64,000 nucleotides of DNA, from contig JACCLO010000002.1 of the NCBI GenBank assembly GCA_029448655.1, forward strand, positions 2,852,001 through 2,916,000, read 5' to 3'. The notes under the pieces were generated by a model. It searched no databases and was not told the DNA's origin. It was given only the letters and a program-made list of their open reading frames with translations. The stretch is from Wolfiporia cocos. Taxonomy: Eukaryota > Basidiomycota > Agaricomycetes > Polyporales > Phaeolaceae. Position numbers and translations under genes: made by a program. Below, piece after piece: positions 35,733-47,600 of this stretch (positions within the stretch are counted from its first letter, which is position 1; every line of letters starts with the position of its first letter).

Positions 35733-35949
35733 TCGAGAACGCGTCACCGATTTGGGCATTACCACTCGGGGGTTGGCCGTAAAGAAATCAACTGTCTCGG
35801 AGCTATATGGCGTCGCCGACATCACGCTCGTCCTGCACACGGTTTGATTGATGCGTCAACTGACCATGTCGAAGTGAGCAGAGAAATCACACCGGCGCGA
35901 CCACCGCGCTCATGGAGTGGTAATTTCCAAATCGGTGACGCGTTCTCGA
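35733..35949. repeat. Inverted repeat, 35-bp arms, 33/35 identical
   Basis: Left arm 35733-35767 and right arm 35915-35949 are reverse complements with two mismatches, separated by 147 bp. The arms start TCGAGAACGCGTCACCGATT. Size fits a small foldback or MITE-like element. I did not see a clear target-site duplication. Confidence 0.85.
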
Positions 35950-35956
35950 GATGGCG

Positions 35957-35992
35957 CGCATTTCGTCCAAGCAGTTGCTTGGGCGAAATGCG
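35957..35992. repeat. Near-perfect hairpin, 17-bp stem, 2-nt loop
   Basis: GCATTTCGTCCAAGCA at 35958-35973 pairs with 35976-35991 (one mismatch as DNA, a G-U in RNA), plus a C-G pair outside. It begins 7 bp after the right arm of the larger inverted repeat, so the two may belong to one element. Confidence 0.8.
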
Positions 35993-37196
35993 GGCCGGCA
36001 TGAATCACAACATGACATCACAAAACGTGCGAGAGCGACAAGGCGTGCGAGGTCGTCTAAGACGGCGCGGGCTTCGTCAGTGGGCTCCGCGACCGCACTG
36101 CGACCATCTTTTGCATCTCGCGCGGCAGATCCCCAAGATCTTGCCTTTGCTCCACAAAGGCAAGGCCAGATCCGTCCGCCACGCTGGTCCGCGCTAGCTC
36201 TAGCGGCGGGTGCAATACAGATGGCCAACGTAAACTGCGGATCTTCCGTCTCCCATGATCTCCACGCGGCTACGGTGCGCACTGTGCGCGAGCGCGTACG
36301 AACGTGCCTGCGCGCTCCCGTGGGTGGGAGGTGGAAGGGAGGCGCGTACCTGCGGCGCGTGGTATTGTGGGAGGGGAAGGTGGCTGGTTCTAGGTCAGGG
36401 CGCGTGGGATGTGGGGAAATCGTGCGGTGGGTGTGAGATTAGGAAGGCAATGTAGTCAGAGGGTTGGAACGGCGGCGGGCGTGACGTTGGCGGTGTGCGC
36501 GGGGAGGAGAGCGGCATGCGTGGACAGCACTGATGCTCATCTGAGCAACCGCTCGTATCTGCCCAGTCTCTCTTGAACGCGATGTTATGGCGTCAACGCG
36601 CCTGCTCGGGGCGGAACTATGAGCCGCGAGCGGAGCTGGGTGTGGCTGATGAAGAGCGCGGAGAGGGTAGTGATCTCTCGTCAGCGCCGATTACAAGGAG
36701 AAACACACCGATAAGCGAGCCGCGAAGGGGTGTCAGCTGCGATTGTTGCGAACGGGAGTCGAGGCCCGGCGGGCTCGCGCAGACGATTAGGCGGCGCTAT
36801 ACCGGGTGCGCGTATAGGGCAGGCAGAGTGCGCGACGAGGCAGGTGTTCGCGAGGGTAGCAACGGGGGGTTGCGAGGCACGGACCGTCGAGGCTGGCGGC
36901 GGGCGCGTCGTGTGGGTACGCGACGCGACGCGTGCGGGGCGGACGCCTGCGACGGCGAGCGGGGGATCGCGTTGCTTGCGGCGACGGCGACGGGTGCGTC
37001 GTGGGACGCGGCGCGAGAGCCCAGCGGGAGGAGGAGTGGCGATCTCGATCGACAGAAGGTTACTACGCCGCTAAGCGCGGGTGGGAGCGTAAAGGCTGTT
37101 TCAGCGGCGGCGGGCTCGCTGCAGCTGCCCATTCTTGCCCTCAGAGGCACCCAGAGGCACATCTGTGTCCGCCCACTCTCCTTTTCTCCTCGCACC

Positions 37197-40100
37197 ATGC
37201 AGCCGTCCAGCGACAAAACAGCCGCCTCCCGGTGGTCCGACGACGACGGGAACAGCGGCCAGCGCACGCCGCTCGCGTCGCTGGCCGCGCGCCCGTCGAA
37301 GCAGTCGACGCTCAGCCTGCGCTCGACGGCGAGCACGTTCAGCACGCACACCGCCGCCCGCTCGCCCGGCCGCGCGCCCCGGCCGATCCCCGCGCCTGAC
37401 CCGATCATCACCATTCCAGACGCCACCTCTCTCACGGACGCCCACGACCCCGCGAGCCGTGAGCCCGCAGCCGACGACGACGGCGCCGACGACGACTACG
37501 TCACCGTCGAGCACCCCGGCCCCGACGCCGCCGCCCTCGTCCCCCGCCCCGACAAGGCCGCCCGCGTGCTCGGCATCCGCCACCGCGCAGAGATGGAGCC
37601 CATCCCCGCCTCCAACCGCACCTCCCTCGCCTCCGCCGTCGCCGCGCCCCCGCCCGCCCACGCGCCCTCGCTGCCCCTCGCGTCCCTCTACGTCGTCTCC
37701 GGCCTCCCAAAGAGCGCACACACCTGGACCCTCGCCGACCCCGACTCGGTCATGGGCCTCCACCACTCCGAGGGCGCCGTCGCCCGCTGGTGGCGCCCCG
37801 AGGTGCTCGGCAGCACCCTCTCCCCCGGCGCCGGCGGCAGCGGCGGCAAGCGCAAGAAGAAGGGCAGGGCGGACGACGCCAGCACCGTGTTCAGCGCGTC
37901 CGGCCACCTGAGCAAGCAGGAGATCGGCAAGATGCTCTCCAAGAGCCTCAAGGTGAGTGCGGCGGCGCACATCAATGTCCTACGCTGACGCTCGCAGCTC
38001 TCGTTCCCGCGCGAGGTCGAGATCGTCGCCTCGACGCTGCAGCCCGCGTCGACGGTCCACACGTTCACGTTCACGCTCCCCGCGGGCGCGACGCCGCTCG
38101 CGTCCTCGCCGTCGACGGACGTCCTGCGCGCGTCCGTGCTGAGCGACCCCGGCTCGTCCTCGCTCGTCTCGTTCGCGGACGACCCGTTCGCCCGCGCGCG
38201 CCCGTCCTCCGCGCTGCTCGGGCCCTCCCCGGGCTTCGCGCAGAAGGCCGCGGGCGGCGGCGGCGCGCCCGCGCCGACGGTCACGTACCACGGCGTGTGC
38301 CTCACGGTCTGGAGCCACGCCGACGCGGAGCGCACCGCCGCGATCCGCCGCACGCTCGAGGCCGGGCGCGCGCGCAAGGAGAGCGCGCAGAGCGCCGTCA
38401 CCGCGCGCCAGGCGCGGCGGCGTGCGCGCATGGGCGCGCGCGGCCCGTGGAGCGCAGGCGGCGGCGGCGCGGGCACGGACGTCGACACGGACGTCGACGG
38501 CGAGACGGACGGCGAGGGCGGCGCGGTCAGCGAGAGCGACTTTGACGGCGCGAGCGTCGTCGGGCACACGCCCGGCGAGAGCACGCTGTTCCTCCCGGGC
38601 GACACCGTCTTCTGGCTCCCGTACGCGCTCAGTGAGTGGCCCAAGTCTATGTGTGCGCGCCGCTGACGCCCGCGCAGCGCTCGTGTCGCGCTTCCCGATC
38701 TACGACCTCATGCGCGACTACCTCACGCTCTCCTGGGCGCGGTTCAGCAAGGACGTGCAGTCGCACACGCTGCAGATCGGCAAGATCCTCGCGCACCCCG
38801 CGCCGCGCCCCGGCGAGCTCGTGCGCCTCGACGCGTCCGCCGCCGCGGGCACGCACGCCGAGACCGCGCTCGAGGTCGTCGCGCGCTTCCCCGGCGGCCT
38901 CGACTTTGGCCGCGGGCTCGTCGACGTCAACTTTACCATGTGGCCGCTGTTCAAGTGCCTCAACATCGACAACATCCTCACCGTCTGCGAGGTGCGCCGC
39001 TACGTTCCTTCCGCGGGGTGCCCGCTGACGCGTCGCAGATCGCGCTCGCGCCGACGGGCCGCGTGCTCTTCTATTCGCGGCACCCGGCGATGCTCGGCAT
39101 CGCGGTGCACACGATCAAGTACCTTGTCGAGCTGCGCGGCTGGAGCGGCGTCGCGCTCGCCACCGTGCACTCGCGCGACGCCAAGATCTACGTCGAGGAC
39201 CCGGGCCCCTGGATCATCGGCCTCGCCACCGAGGCGCGCTACTGCGTCCGCGCACCGCCTGAGGTCTGCGTCGTCGACCTGTAAGCGTCCGCGCGCCGTA
39301 CTGGGATCCGCACCAGACTGACGCGTGACAGGGACATCAACTATCTCAACTGCGCCGCGCCGCCGCCCGGGGTGGTGTCGACGAAGCAGCAGCGCGAGCG
39401 CTACCGCCAGAGGCTCCTCGCCGCGTTCGAGCCGCACTACCACCCGGACCACAGCGTGCCCAGGTTCGTCCTCCTCGCCCTGCAGCTGCTCTGCATGCTG
39501 ACCCGCGCCGCGCCGACAGCGAGTTCAAGGAGGCGTTCCCCGCGGGGCGCTTCCGGCCGGTGTGCAAGATCCAGGCGAAGCGCGGCGCGGCGTCGACGGC
39601 GGTCGCGGACATGGTGAAGCCGCCCGAGTGGTGGCACTCGACGCGCATCATCCAGGCCTTTGACAGCGTGCTTGCGGACAAGGTGTGTGGCGCGCGCGCT
39701 CTCGCCGCTCTGCCCCGGCTGACCCTGCGCCGCAGATGAAGAAGCCGTCGCTGCTGAAGCGAATCAGCTCGTTCGGGACGGTGCGCGCGCCGCCGCGGCT
39801 GACGGAGGCGGAGCAGCACATCCAGCTGTCGATCCGGAAGCGCGCGACGGCGTTCGTGGACGCGCGGGACGACCTCGAGACGAAGATCGGGCGGCTCTCG
39901 CGCCGGCTCAACTTCCTCATGAGCGAGTCGGACCTGTGGCGCGACAAGTTTGTCACGTTCGAGCAGTACGCGGAGAAGCTGAGCGTCGAGGCGAGCGAGC
40001 TGCGCACCAAGATCGGCAAGGAGCAGCGCGAGACGAAGCGCCTCTCGAGCATGATCAGCATGACCGCCGCCGAGAAGGCGAAGCTGCAGAACAGTACGTC

Positions 40101-41395
40101 CCGCCCGCCCGTGTGTGCGTGCGCTGACGCTGACGCCGCGCAGAGCTGTTCGAGACGGAGGACGCGCACAAGAAGGCACTCATGGAGCTCGAGCAGATGC
40201 GGCTCGCGATGGAGAAGATGGAGGAGGAGCGCGCGGAGATGATCGCGGAGGTCGAGGCGCAGATCGAGCGCGCGCTCGTACACATCGCCGTCGACGTGGA
40301 CGACTCGGAGTATGGCTCGCGCCCGAGCAGCCGCATGTCGACGCGCTCCGCGCCGAGCACGTTCCGCCGCCCGAGCGAGCGCCCGCGCACGCTCGGCTCG
40401 TTCAGCACCGACTCGACCCTCGCAGAGTCGCTCGACGCCCTCGACGCCCTCGAGCCGCGCGTGCGCACGACAGGCACCGTGCCCGAGGAGGACGAGGACG
40501 AGGACGGCGCGCTCCCGATGCACAAGAAGCGCTTCTCGGCGAACGTGGTCGGAATCGCACAGGACATGTCCGCCATGGACGAAGGCATCAGCCAGAAGAG
40601 CGACAGGATCACGCAGAAGGTGCTCCAGATCCAGCGCAAGGTCAGCGTCCGTCGTGTGCGGTTGTATTCGGGTGGCTGACGAGAACGGTGTGACAGCTCG
40701 AGTCCGCGCTGGCAGCCGAGGCGCAGCGGCGTTCGTATGAGAGCACCACCATGAGCGAGAGCGAAATGTCAGAGTCGGCGCGGACGCACCGCTCGCGCAA
40801 GGCGAGAGGCAGCCGTACCCCAGGCAAGCACGCGCGCCGTTCGAGCAAGAGAAACCTCATGGCGACTCCGCCGCCGAGGAGCAGCAACAGCCTCGACAGC
40901 ATGGTGGACACGACGCCTGCCCCGGTTCCCGAGGAGCAGGAGAGCGTCGAGACTTGTGTTGTCGACGTGCAGACCGCATCTCCCAAGCAGTCCCTCGAGC
41001 TGCCCGCCCTGCGTCAGTGCCCGACGTCCACAACCCTCTCGGCGTCCCCGAGCGAGATCACGCCCATCACCCCGTCGCTCTCCGTGAGCACCAGCGTGAC
41101 CACGGACGACGAGGACGCCGACTTCCAGAGCGCGTACTCGATGAGCCCCAGGAACAGCTATGGGGACCATTTCGAGGAACGTCCGGGCAAGGCCCACCGT
41201 GCCGATGATAGCGAACATGGCACCCCCACCATTGCGGAAAAGATCGCAGGCGACGCTTGGAAGGGGCAGGCACTCAAAGTCAGGGAGCGTGCATCCAGCA
41301 CAAGCACTGCCACGGAGACCAAAGTGCGCCTCGGCACCCCGACCAGCATCGAGACTGTCGTCGCCTCTCCTCCCGCCGTGCTCGGCAGCCCTTGA
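37197..41395 (+). CDS. DENN-domain protein (Rab GEF-like)
   Basis: DENN proteins act as exchange factors for Rab GTPases in membrane traffic. ATG 37197 follows a C/T-rich leader. The N-terminal part is low complexity to about 37670. The uDENN-like region starts S-L-Y-V-V-S-G-L-P-K-S, with V-T-Y-H-G-V-C-L-T-V-W-S near 38280. The core DENN follows: F-P-I-Y-D-L-M-R-D-Y-L-T-L-S-W, N-I-D-N-I-L-T-V-C-E, G-R-V-L-F-Y-S-R-H-P, then D-I-N-Y-L-N-C near 39340. The dDENN-like helices and a coiled coil (about 39860-40260) come next, and a Ser/Thr-rich tail ends at 41393-41395. About nine exons, roughly 1,280 residues. GC content is extreme, with GC-ending codons, so long antisense frames appear across it. 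Specific Rab target unknown. Confidence 0.85.
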
Positions 41396-41645
41396 TTCGG
41401 CTATACCACCTTGTATAATTATTTTCGTAGATTATAGTCTCCCGGTTTGCTTTCTTTGATTCGCACGATCTTCACACTCATCATCTGCGCTACCTTCCAC
41501 TCCCTGAACCAGCAATCGGCCGCTCGTCTTTCCCTAATAAACACTAAGCGTCGAGTATTCGTCCGCATCGTACACCTGTCTATCTTGCATGCATACATGT
41601 GAGATCATCTACCAATACATCTTCGCATTACTCTACAGAATATAA

Positions 41646-44600
41646 CTATGAGTCCATGCGCCGCCGGGAATTAAACGCTTTCACGACCGTGGCCACCTGG
41701 CCGAAGAACCATGTTTGCGTGGTTTTGTCCGGGATGAACACAAATTTGTCATGGTCCTTGCCTGCTTTATGTGCGAACCTGATCCCCGTATCCTCGATCG
41801 TGACACCTTGCACGACGGTGAATGGGAGCTCCCACTCCAAGCGGAGCTTCTTCGACCAGAATGACAGGACTTTGGAAGCTGTGAGTAATATAACATTATC
41901 GCTTCCGGGAAGAGCTACTGTATCGTTAGGTGAGTGTTGAGATCGGCAGTGCAGCACTTACTGAGATGAGCGACGTATAGCTCTTCGCGATATGCGCCGT
42001 CGTTGAGGTCCTTCATCCAGTATTGGCCAAGCGCTTGCTGTTCAGAATACGGCTGGAAGGTCCGATGAGAAATTATGCTCGTGCGCTACCAAGTATTGCT
42101 TACCGCCAGGACGCCATCTGCCGGCGTTATTCGTGGCTGGAATGCTTTGTCAGCGGAGATTCAGGCTCAAAAGCGACTGTCGTACCAATCTCACTCGATC
42201 CCGCGCTGGGTTGTCGAACACGGTGGTCGTATTTCGGATTCCTAGTAGTATACATCAGCATCGCCAGTCTACGCATCGCCATTTCGACATACCTTCGCTG
42301 ACATTTGACGCAAGATCGAAAACGCCGACAACGGGTTTCGTCACAGCACTAGCTGCAGATTCAGCGTACTGCTCTTTTACTTGCGAGGTACAGCGTACCC
42401 TATGAGCCCTTTGCCAATACCCTTGAAGAACCCCTTCGCTCCTTCAGATTCAGCTCCCTCCAGCGGTTTCATCTGAAGAGATATGAGCAATCGATGGACA
42501 ATATACCTATACCGACTTACCAGGACACCCTCTACCCCACTCGCCACGCTGTTAGCAAAGGCCTCTGCACCTGCAGTCACACCATAGCTAACAATAAGGT
42601 CAGTAAGTGCGCACGTTCACACTAAAGTAAGCGCACATGGCATGTCTAGGCCGGTTCCTCCTCTGGTTCATCCTACGACGCAGCTGGAACTCGGGGTCAA
42701 ACGTCGTAGCGGAGAGTCCTTCCATCGAATGTCAGATAACGACAACATAGGCAGGTGACACAAATTACCTTTTCCTACACTGCTCGTAAACTTGGTCATG
42801 CTATCGGAGAATCCAAACACGGTCTTCTTGACGAAGCTAGCCGCGCCCTATGAGATAGTGAATCAACAGGACACATAAGCTACCTCACACACAAACCTTG
42901 GCTATTCCAACACCCAACTCCGAGTTGCCGTGCATGACTGCCCCATTGAACGGCTCATAGAATATATCGGCTACACCAGAGCTGACATTGTTGAACAGGC
43001 CCACAGGGTTCCCGATGAAGTTGGCAGATCCCAAAATACGATACAGTTGGCGGAGCACCTCTTGACGGTAATGATGCAGTATCCTGCCTTGAAGGTCGGG
43101 TAGTGTCAGGCGCATGTCTTTGATTGCCAATGCATTCATCTCCAAAGGCGCGTCGTTGATATTTCCGACTGCCATAGTGATGGCATTGATTACGACAGCG
43201 AAGGGATTCCGTAGGCTCAGCCTAGTCATGTCAGCCGAACGCTACGACGAGGAGTCAAGTCTGGCACGACTTACGTGTCTGCGCCACTAAGCCTCTCGGT
43301 GCGCATGAACGATATCGAAAGCCGGATTGGTTGCAGCTCTAACACTTCGAAATACACGTCTGCTCCGCTCGCCACGCCAGAAGGTTCAGGGATGTCTCCG
43401 GGCTGCGATATTAGGACACTATACATAGCTGGTCAGTGCACGCAAGGCAACCCGTGGGCGGGACCTACTCCTCTTGTTCTTCATCCCATGAGGCGCCTTT
43501 GATGCGTGTGAGATCGAAGAGGGCATACAAAAAGTCTTCGTCTGCCTCAATCGTGAGAGCTTGGAGTAGAATGGAGCAATACTTGACGAAAAAAACCCCA
43601 TGCTCTATAGAAGTGCTTTCAGTATCGTTACGATACGGCTGATTCAAGCCATTTACCTTGATCTTTTAGCCAGATAAGGGAACTCTGAATAGTTGGGAGG
43701 GCGGCAACACCACTAGATTCCCTTGATATTGGCGTTGGTTGGAGGACAACGGGGAAGATCGCTTCATGTAATTGATTGTCTATTTGGAGGTTTCCGCAGG
43801 ATATGTTCACGCTCTTAGCTATTGTACTGTCCGTATATTCGAACATCAGGGTGTTCGCGGAGAGGTAGACAACTTCTACCATCTTCCGGTTGACCAGAGA
43901 TACACCGATTCCGGCTAGATTGATGATCACCATAAATGAGGGACGCGCTTCCTCCTGTATGGCCTCGAAGGCATCTTGGCTACTGGTCGACGTGTCTTGC
44001 CGCGTCAACGAAACGGAACTACTGCGTCGTGGCCTGTAGTGACTTCGTTCTGGGTTGTAGTTTGAGATGCGCAGGATTTGTTTGTGCCCATCTGCTCTGA
44101 CATCGAGAGAAACAGCTCTCACAGAGCCCTGTCGTTCCTATACTGTAAATTCAGTACCAGCGGCGTGTTTGATAGAAATACTGGGCTACCGTGAATTTGA
44201 ATGGGATGAGATCACCGATCTCCATGATGTCAATGGCACGGCGAGAGCCATTGATTTGGAGAACAATTCTCTTCTCCCGTGAGGCCGGATAGTCCCAAGC
44301 ATAGTCAATGCTCGACTTTTTGGATACTGTATATGTCGGCACGGGTTTACTTGACTCAATGTCGGAATGAGTTTGATCCTATGTGATATGTGAGTATGGC
44401 ATTGCAATTTGTGAGCGTTGTACTGACTGCCTGACTGAAGGCGAACGAATAGTCACTATCATTCTCAATCGTGAAAGGCCAACCCTCTGAAGCCTCCGTG
44501 ATTATGACGAAAATCGAAGGGCCTTGCATCTTGACATCTGCTCGCATGAGGTGTACATCTGATCGATCGCCCGCCTCTTGTAAGCGGAAGTGGACGACAC

Positions 44601-47600
44601 CGATGTCTTCCATGTTGATTGGCGCAGACCTACAATCGTTTAGACTAGGGAGGCTACGTAGAAATACGAACATTACCATCGCGCATTCAATCCAGGAAAA
44701 GCAACAGTCAGCAGCTTCTCTTGTCCAACACGTATAACCTGCAGAGGACGACGTTCTCCGGTTTTGAGGGTTGACAAATCTCGTGGTGCTACTTTGTGTT
44801 CGCGGAAGGAGATCGATACAGAGCATTCATTCTTGATGATGAACCTTGGCACTAAGGTGATGACCTTCGTGAGTTTGTACTTGCCAAGGCCTTCAGACCA
44901 CGATAGTCCAACATGAATCTCCTCAGCACGCTGAGCTCTAGATGGAACAACCAGTCTGGTGTCCGCGGTAGGTGCCTCCAGATTGACCGTCTATATGCAC
45001 GTTAATACTACCACTCGGACTCAACATTGCTCCCACAGGTTACTTACCTGAGACCATTCTGATTCACCTATTTGGAAACTGAACTCTTTGCCCTGCTCAT
45101 GATTATGCGATAACACTGCAAATGTCTGAGCATCACATCCGTGCATCCGCCGTGAGGAGGGGCTTACTATATGGGAGCGGTTTGGACAATGCATCTGGTT
45201 TGCAAGATTGATCAAGGTGAATATGTCTATCTGTTGAGAATACGGACCTTTACTCCTATCTCCCGCCATGTCCTGTGGTGAGTTGATGCGAGCAGAGCGA
45301 CTCGGCCTAACGGCGAAGGGTAAGCCAGTCTTATTGATGACAATATATGGGCAGTAGATTTGGACTTTGAATGAGCTTCCACCGTCGGAATGGCGGCTGG
45401 TGTACTGTTAGAAACAGCCTAATACACTGACATCGCAAGGAGAAGTACGCACACGTAGTTGAGCCTCAGCTCTAATTTCCGATCCTTCTGATCACGCAAA
45501 ACGAGTCGATTCTCAATATCAAAGTCGGAGTTTCCATCCGTATTTATGATTGCGAAGTCGCTCTGCTTGAACCCTGCATGTGATCTCAGTTGAATCATGG
45601 ATGTCAAATAATGGATCTTAATTTAATACCTGAGTCTTGGGCGTACACATTTAGGAGTATGAGATGTTCCAACTCAACAGAATGAACAGGCATTTTGCCT
45701 CCAGCGCGGAGGTAACTTCGCCAGTTTTGGTCAATGTCCTTGTCATAGATTCGATACTCGAGATTGTAAGGCAGTAAGTTCTCCAGTACAATGGGAGCAC
45801 GCAACCGCAGGGTGATCCTCGGAATCCTACTGCAGTTGGAGATTATAAGTAATGTTGTTGTATGGTCAACAATGACTGCCGTACCGTGAAGTAACTTCCT
45901 GAGCATCTGCATCGACCCAGACCTGGAATCGAAATGCAGTCTCATTCGGGTCGGCATGCGGGCATCTGAGTGTTAGCCTTCTCTTAGAGATGAGGTCTTC
46001 CCAGCGGATAGCAGATGACCATTTGTAACCAAAGCCTTCTATGAACCAAGCAACATCATCAAGTTAAGAAAACTCTGATGCTACGGTATAACTTACGATC
46101 GGGCTGTATACGGGCTCTGTCTTGATTCACGGCCTCAATTGGAAGGGCGTAATCCTGATCCGGAGCTGCCGTACGGTTGAGGTTTGTATTCGTCAATGTC
46201 CACTAGGACGGAAGCAAACGCACCGATTTTTTCGACTGCTTGGACCGGCTGTCCAGATGCATCTACCAATGTCAACTCGAGTGGGTACATTGTCTCATTG
46301 ACGACCTTGTACACCGACTGCAGAGTGACCACTTTGGTATTTCCTTGCACGCGAACCTCGACGTGAAGCCGATAGGGGAACTTCTCTGTACGTGGCCTCA
46401 GAGAGAAAGTGTATTCGCCCTCCCTATCGACCGGTATGCTACGCAGTCGCTCCCAAGGCTTTCCGATGAATTGAAGTCCTATGCTATTGTGGCTACTGGT
46501 CGAAACGTGCTATAACAATGGCTATCAGAGACAATCTCACATAGACAAAGTGGTTATAGACTTACCTCGCGCATCGTCTTCCAATCATCAAATCTCCAAT
46601 CAACAATTTGGCCATTCTGAATTTGCTTCGATGTAGTATCCTTATTTTGGCCGCTCCCATCTATGTCCGACCAAACAAAGAGCGCAGATCCGGTGCGGTT
46701 GTGTATGCGGTAAGGCGCGTAACTGCCCCGAGCTTTACGTAGTACGTTCGCGCCTTCTTGGCCCATAAGCTTAATGGTGGCTAGAGCGAGTTCCACAAAT
46801 GTGGTGGTGACATTGACGTCTAGTCGCTCCTTTGCCGAGATTGATGCACCCATTCCGCCTGAGAGGCCACTTTTCTCAATCTATAATAACGATTGTAGCC
46901 TTACGTGATACGGCCACATTCTGAGCTACTACTCACCGAGAATGTGAAGGTCCACGGATCAATTACTGTGTGATCGAATCGTCAATTTGGATGATCTAGA
47001 ACATGTAGAAACGACTGACATGGCTCCCAGTGAGAGTTGGAAATGTTCCAATAGCTCATTTGAATCGCCATCGTAGATGTTGAACGCAGCTACAGTCGCA
47101 AGAAAAAAAATCAGTAATGACATAACGACCTCTACTTTTGCGCTCACTTGACCAGACCAGTCTTGGACTCCTAGAATGAACGGTTTCACTCTCATGTGCA
47201 GCAGAGGTTGCTCATGCAAATCCCCTATTAAGACCAGACGAAAACCATCAAATGAACCCTTGAACTAAGGCGTCTACTGCATGAGAAGTCAACGCTGAGG
47301 TGACAGGACTGTGCTGCTTCACCTGCTCCTTTGATATGACTGCGTGTGCATGACCAACGGACGAGTGTTTGGGTTTTGCCCCTTGGGTGTCTGTCTGGGT
47401 CGGCGGTCCTCCGAACGAAGTTCTGACAGATGGACTACTGGGAGGCGTAAGCTTCTGAGACGAATGTATAGATTGGCTGTAAAGTTCAAGCGCCCTATTA
47501 GTGATGGTAGTTATCAAATCTATGTCGCGATACGATGCACGGAACACGATGGGTTTCACAGAAATCTCGACGCTCGTGGATTGCTGCGATGGACCTGAAT

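Larger units (their letters stand above)
35606..37196. other. Intergenic, 1.6 kb, with inverted repeats and a long open leader
   Basis: Divergent region between the unknown gene (-) and the DENN gene (+). The left part (35733-35992) has inverted repeats. Frames of 130-180 codons on both strands arise over these repeats and show no domain. From 36573 the frame of the DENN gene is open without a stop for 624 nt before the chosen ATG; it is Arg/Gly-rich and I treat it as leader. Confidence 0.5.

Noticed and set aside
37101..40523. Several antisense frames of 195-320 codons over the DENN gene
   Set aside because: All lie opposite GC-ending codons of a well supported gene; low-complexity Arg/Gly/Ala/Val composition.
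41396..41645. Extra small gene between DENN and VPS13
   Set aside because: Only 250 bp between two stop codons; fits overlapping 3' UTRs.
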